Shown here in pieces: positions 55,501-61,500 of a DNA stretch of 64,000 nt. Position 1 is the stretch's first letter. Every line of letters starts with the position of its first letter. Source of the DNA: Xanthostigma xanthostigma (taxonomy: Eukaryota > Arthropoda > Insecta > Raphidioptera > Raphidiidae); the NCBI GenBank assembly GCA_963575645.1, contig OY754465.1, forward strand, positions 36,963,501 through 37,027,500, in the 5' to 3' direction. The position numbers and the translations under genes were made by a program. The notes under the pieces were generated by a model. It was not told the origin of the DNA and ran no database searches. It was given only the letters and a program-made list of their open reading frames with translations.

Positions 55501-58500
55501 AAATTTACGTTCATTTTTTTTATATATTTGCATTTCTACTCGAAGAAATACGTTGTTAAAATTATGAAATTATTTTTGAAATCGGCTATAATTGAAATTT
55601 TGTGTGTTAATTTGGAAAATAAAGTAATCACTATGACTTTTATTGTATTTTACACAAATTTTTCAAAATTTTCTTCTCGTTTTTTATGCTTCCACTGTTC
55701 CTTTATTTTTATTTAAGGCCATCCGATTGCTTATGAGATATTACCGCTGGCCCTAGATCGCTTCAACGTCTCCAGAAAGGAGGTATTGGGAACTTTGGAA
55801 AACATTGAGTTAGTCGCATCGAATAAAAAAAAAAATGTTTTAAACTTTAAATTTTTGTGTGCACAACTAGAAAAATAACTTTATGCGTAATTAAAACAAA
55901 AAAGACTCACTCTGAAAAAAAATGAATACTAAACAAACGTTCAATGATTAATATTTATGTTTTGACGCTGCAAAAGAACTCGTTCTATTTAGATTTAACT
56001 GTAGCTGAAAAGATACTGAAGTTACTTTTAGATCTAAGCACTGCCCTGGGCAGAAGATTTAAGAGGAATCGACGTTCTGCGTACGGTAAAATATATGCAA
56101 AATCATTGGCTTTTTAATGTAGAAGCTTTTGAAACAAGGAACATTATATTCATTTCGGCTTTAAGTAATATTTCTTTCTTTATTGTGCAAATAAATGAAC
56201 TTTGCTTTAATGACTTTATGAATCCTTTTTGTTTAGCGATTTGACTGCAACAAGGAACAACATAACAATTCACGTATATTTTGTATGCTGTGTCTTTGTT
56301 TCGTGAACAGCAGTTTAATATTCGGGACCGAGATTTTAAAAATAGTATAGCGCCAAAAGATTAGAGTCACGTCGCGTACATACATAATATTATACTCCTG
56401 CAGCTATTTACCTTCTGTTTTAATAATTTTATTGTTTTCTGCTACGTCTTTTTGTTAGAAAATCCAGTGCTTTCGTATACTATCTAACGACATTGAAATT
56501 TTAAAAATTCAGTGTTTTTATAATATATCATTTTGATATACTGAGGCACCTCCAAAATAATTTGAAGCGACCTTCTAGCTATTTTGTAATTTCTGTGCAA
56601 AAACCAAAAAGTTTTTTTTAACAATTCAAAAACAACTGTGGTGTCTAAAAAAATAAATCTTCGTAATATTGAAATAAACTCTTTTGTGAATTATTTAAAG
56701 CTGTCATAACATTTATATCTATTGTCTTTTGAAAAGTGTTTTATTTTTTTTGCCAAGTTTCTATTATTATTTGGATACTATATTAATTCTTAAGTCCAGT
56801 GTTATTTTGTTATAATATAGTGATTTTTAATTATTTTTTAATAACTATAGGTGCCTACTTAATTATTTGTAAGGGTGATTATTAAGTTTAAGTTTAACAC
56901 AAGAATTAAACAGCATTTTATTCGAGCAAAGCTGATTATAATTCGACTAATTATATATTTAATAAAATGCTGTTTTTCAATATCTCAACTTTATATGATA
57001 TTTGTTAAAAACACCCCGTTTTTACTGTAATCAATTAATATTCGCATTTTTGTTTTTGTTTTTCCAGGCTTATAAGTTCGTTAAAGGAAAAGGAAAACAA
57101 AGTGAAATTTGAAGTGGATTATATAAACACAGCTCTAGATAAAATTAAAAATCTTCACAACGGTTTAACTTCCTTACAAAGTGAAGTTGTAAATCTGTAC
57201 GTTTTCGGTGAAAACACAGATCTGACTGAAAAAGAATTAGACGCATTAAAATCGAAAGCGAATTCGTCTATCGACAACGCAAAGAAATTCATCGGTGACA
57301 CTCGTCAGCGTTACATTGAAACACAACAGTTGGTTCCGTCCGATATTTCACAGCAACTGTCAAATCTTGAATTACTGTCGGAAACGATAGTCAACGCGAT
57401 GGATGAAAAAGATCGTGAATTTAAACGTGCCAAGACAGTACGTTCCGATTATCTTAACGATGTTGATCAAGTTCAGTCTTGGATACAAAAAGTTGAACTC
57501 AAAGTTCAAGATCGATCGGTTGAACCTCAACAACTCAAAGAATATCTTCAGAATATTCAATCTGAACTTGGCAATATTCAAGATCGCCTTGAAAAATTGA
57601 TTAAGAATGGGAAAATTATTATTGAAAAAACGAAGAACGATGAAGAGAAAGTTTTGGTTCAATCGACGATCGATACGTTGACTGAACAGCTGCAACAAGT
57701 CAAAGCGATGATAGAAGAAAGGAAACAAACGGTCGGTGATACGCTTGACGCATGGCAGAGATTCCTGACTTTATACGAGGCGGTGATGATTTGGGTGAAA
57801 GAGAAAAGAGAGTTTATGGTTGAGCCGCTACAATTGAGCACATTACAGCAGGCCAGGCAAAGATTACATGATTATTCTGTAAGTTTACTTAAAATTACAA
57901 AAAAAAATATTAGAGTTTCAGATTTTGCGTTTGTTATTCGTACTTCATTGTTCTGCAGTACTAGCAAACACACATACGCATTTGATATTTAAACAACATA
58001 AAGCTCTCTGTTAGTACCAAGAAATTCCACTAGAGAGTGACTAATCGAAACGTCGTCACTATTCTGTAGTATAAGGAATGCTTAGGTTATTTGGTGAATA
58101 GAGCAGTTTCCAGACGAAAATTTGAAACTTTAATATATTTATGGATATCGCATACATTCAATTTCGTACGTCTAGTTTTTAAGTAATTAATTATTAAAAA
58201 TGTAAGCTGTAACACAATAATAAATGTAAAACGCGCCGGAAATGCACATAAAAATTAAAACTCAACCAATTTGGTTTCAGACAAAACTTTGAAAAACCGT
58301 GTATTCGAAAGTTTGACTCTTTTAGATAATGTAAAAGTTACAGTGAAAAAAAAGTTCACATGCATATAGGTTTGGGGAAATATTACTTAAGAATCGTCGA
58401 ACTGTCAACTGTCGAACTACTTGTCAGTTGCAACTATGTCTGTGTCTGTCAAACACATTGTACGCAGTATGGGATATAGTATTTAAATAAGAAATAACAA

Positions 58501-61500
58501 TTTATGGAGTCATATAACAGTTTTTTATTACAAGAAAATACGGACGTAATTAGGTATTACTAATACGGTATTAGGTGAATAACTTTAAATGATTTGTCTT
58601 TTTTTATAGAATGCTGTAAAAACTTGCAAAGGTGTTACGAAAAATCTGAGCGACATGGGCAAAGAATTGGAACACATCGGCAGTGTAACTAATGTTGGCG
58701 ATTTGCCTGCCAAATTAGAAGAAGCCGAAACTGCTAAAGTTGAAGTGGAAACTAATCTTCTCGAAAGAGTATGAATGCTTATTTTTATCATCAATGAATC
58801 TAGATGTGTTTATGTACAATATTTTAATGGTAATTTGGTGTTTTAGAATGCCCTTCTGAGCGAAACATCAGAAGAATGGGAACAATGTGAGAAAAAGATG
58901 AAGGACGTCAAAGGATGGATTGAAAAATCTCGCGCAACGCTTGATTCTCCACAAAACAAAAAGCGACCGCTAAGAGATCAACTTGCAATTAGAGAAAAAA
59001 TGTTGGCAGATGCTACTATTCAGAAAACAAAAATTTCATTGTCTGTCGAGAAACTTCAGGTAAACCTTAAGTCAGATAAGATCTATAAATATTTTAAATC
59101 TTAGGATTAAGGAATATTTCTTTTAAAAACATCACTTCTGGCGCTGGCAAGAGATATTTTTTTTTCAATTCATATTTTTACTGTTTTGAAAACTGTCATT
59201 AAGAATTTTTGTAATGTGTGTTCAATTTTAGGTTCATTTCCGTTCCGGTATCGGAGGTGACACAAAGATAACCGATGCTGCTCAAGATATAATTAAAGAA
59301 CTTGACACGTTGCACGCAGAAGTTCGTGATCAATGCACTAACTTTGAGCAATGCCTCGCACAACTTGACCAATATCAGCAGGAAGTGCAAAATCTGAGAC
59401 AGCAAGTAAGTTAATTTTTGCAATAAAATTAAAAATTCAGTTTAACATAAAATTGATTTTTCTTGATATTAGTATTTCATTGTCAACATCTTGTCAACAT
59501 TCGACAACCTTGTCAGATTTCATTTGGCGCATTATATTCTTTTTTCGAGTACTTTCTAACTTTTGCGTTTTGAAATTTTGTTAATTTTGGACTTACAGAC
59601 GTAGGTATGAAGGATATCTTAAATCACCGAGAAATTAATGAAATTTTGTCAACTTATTTCTTAATATATCTGCAATAAGTACCAAAAATTTCAGAACGTT
59701 TTACTAACTCGTTTAAAAAATGTATAATTATAAAATTAACATGAGCTCTTATGGGAAAATCGTGCATTCATAGTTGATGTCATTACCACGCTGACTTTCA
59801 GATTAAACCATCATGTGATCATGGGTTGCTTGGTGATATCATTTAATTTGATTTTATGTAATTAGACGGTAATAAAACTGTGGAAACCTGTTGACCCTAA
59901 AACTTCTCGCTATGTGTTCAAAATGTTGCAATAAATTGGGTTCCTTTAAATGGGCGAAGCTTTAAAAACATGGCGACGATGGGGTAAAATTTCCCATGGC
60001 CTTTATAGTATACAGTGCAATTATGAATTTTTTGAATATGTGATTGGGCTGATACAAATCATCGAAAAAGGAATTTTCTTGAAGGGAAACATGTATTTAA
60101 TCCCGGTCATATCATAAGATTAGGAAAAATTCATGTGAAATAGAACCTTCAAGCAAGGTGAATTTTAATGCTTTCTGTTTACAAACTTCCGATTTAAAGA
60201 GTAATCCACATGAAATAAGAGTAGTAAATAGAGATATTATATCAATGCAGTGTTGATGAACATATTATTGAAACAATACTTTATTGCAACAGGTAAGTTC
60301 CTAACCTAAAAATAGTCATCTGTCAAAATGTATTTTCACTTTTTTTTTTCTATCAAAATTTTAACTTTTCAATAGTAAAACTAAGTATAATATCTACTTA
60401 CTCGGTAAAATATTTATCATCTGCATTAAAATGACGTGCTACTATTACAGCTTTTTACTGTTTTTGCACGAGGTAAAAATTTCACAGGTTCTATAATAAG
60501 TCTTTTATTAATTTATTCAACGCTTTTTATTATAATAAAAAAATCACGATTAACAGTACCGATTCACAGTACGATTCATAATCATGTTTACCTGATTATA
60601 GTTGTAAGTTTCGCCGCCAGATAGAGTAGTCCATATAAAGGATCCCAATTGATACTGTAAAAAACTCTGATCGCAGTGGCAAACCCCGCCGACAAGTGAC
60701 AATATAGTGTATTTGTTAATATAGACAGTGTGGTTTTATTATTTTAACTTAAGATTGTTTTTGGACAAAATAAAAAATTGAAACCCTTAATACATCCCTT
60801 AAAACAATAACTATTTTCTTAATTCCAATATTATTATCAATCCAACATCAGCATCAAATTAAATACACCATTGAAGCAATTCACTGCAAACTAGTGTTTT
60901 CATAAAATGCGGAAATCCGGTCCTATTAGGCCGATTTTACAAAAATTTTAACAGCGCCGTTTTATCTATTCTAAAGGATTAAATTTCAATTTTGAAATGA
61001 CTTTCAGAATTCTTTCGGTATAGTTGAAACGAACCAATTGACTTCAAAATCTTATCAGCTCCAAGTCTCAACAAACCCTTTGGAGTGCCTCAGACTCGAT
61101 CTCAATCAGTAAATTCATTCTGAAGATATTGTACGACAAAAATTTGTTTACATACACACAGATATACGGACGTCCATGCAAAAATAGTCAGAATAGCTTC
61201 TTAGGACCCCAAAAAGTCGAGATTTGATGAAAACTCGATTTTCAAAAATCGGACCGAAACCTATAACTTTCCGTTTTTTGAAAATTTTCAAAAGCGAGAA
61301 GTTAAAAGTGGATTGGGAAACCATCTTTTCAAATTTTCTAAACTGGATTTTTATCTGTAAGAAGTGGATTTGATAATTTTAGTCTTTAAGCATTAAGTGA
61401 ACTGAATTTTGATTTCAGGTGGTTCAAGTAGAACAGCAGCTCCGAAGTACTTTAGCACCAACCTATGCGCCTCATGATCGGGACAAGGCTCATCAAGATC

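Larger units (their letters stand above)
41070..57067 (+). other. Intron 21 (15,998 bp), transposon-rich
   Basis: Phase-2 intron, donor GTGAGT, acceptor GTTTTTCCAG; the join reads ETYSK/LISSLKEKEN. It holds at least five hAT-type MITEs, a mariner/pogo-like element, a split tRNA-like SINE, fold-backs, a minisatellite and a THAP-like fragment, all listed. I find no complete nested gene on either strand. Stretches without any call: about 42150-42590, 42950-43670, 45840-46830, 47600-48330, 49560-51270, 52350-54245 and 55210-57067. These are AT-rich, mostly non-coding and partly repeat-like. Confidence 0.75.
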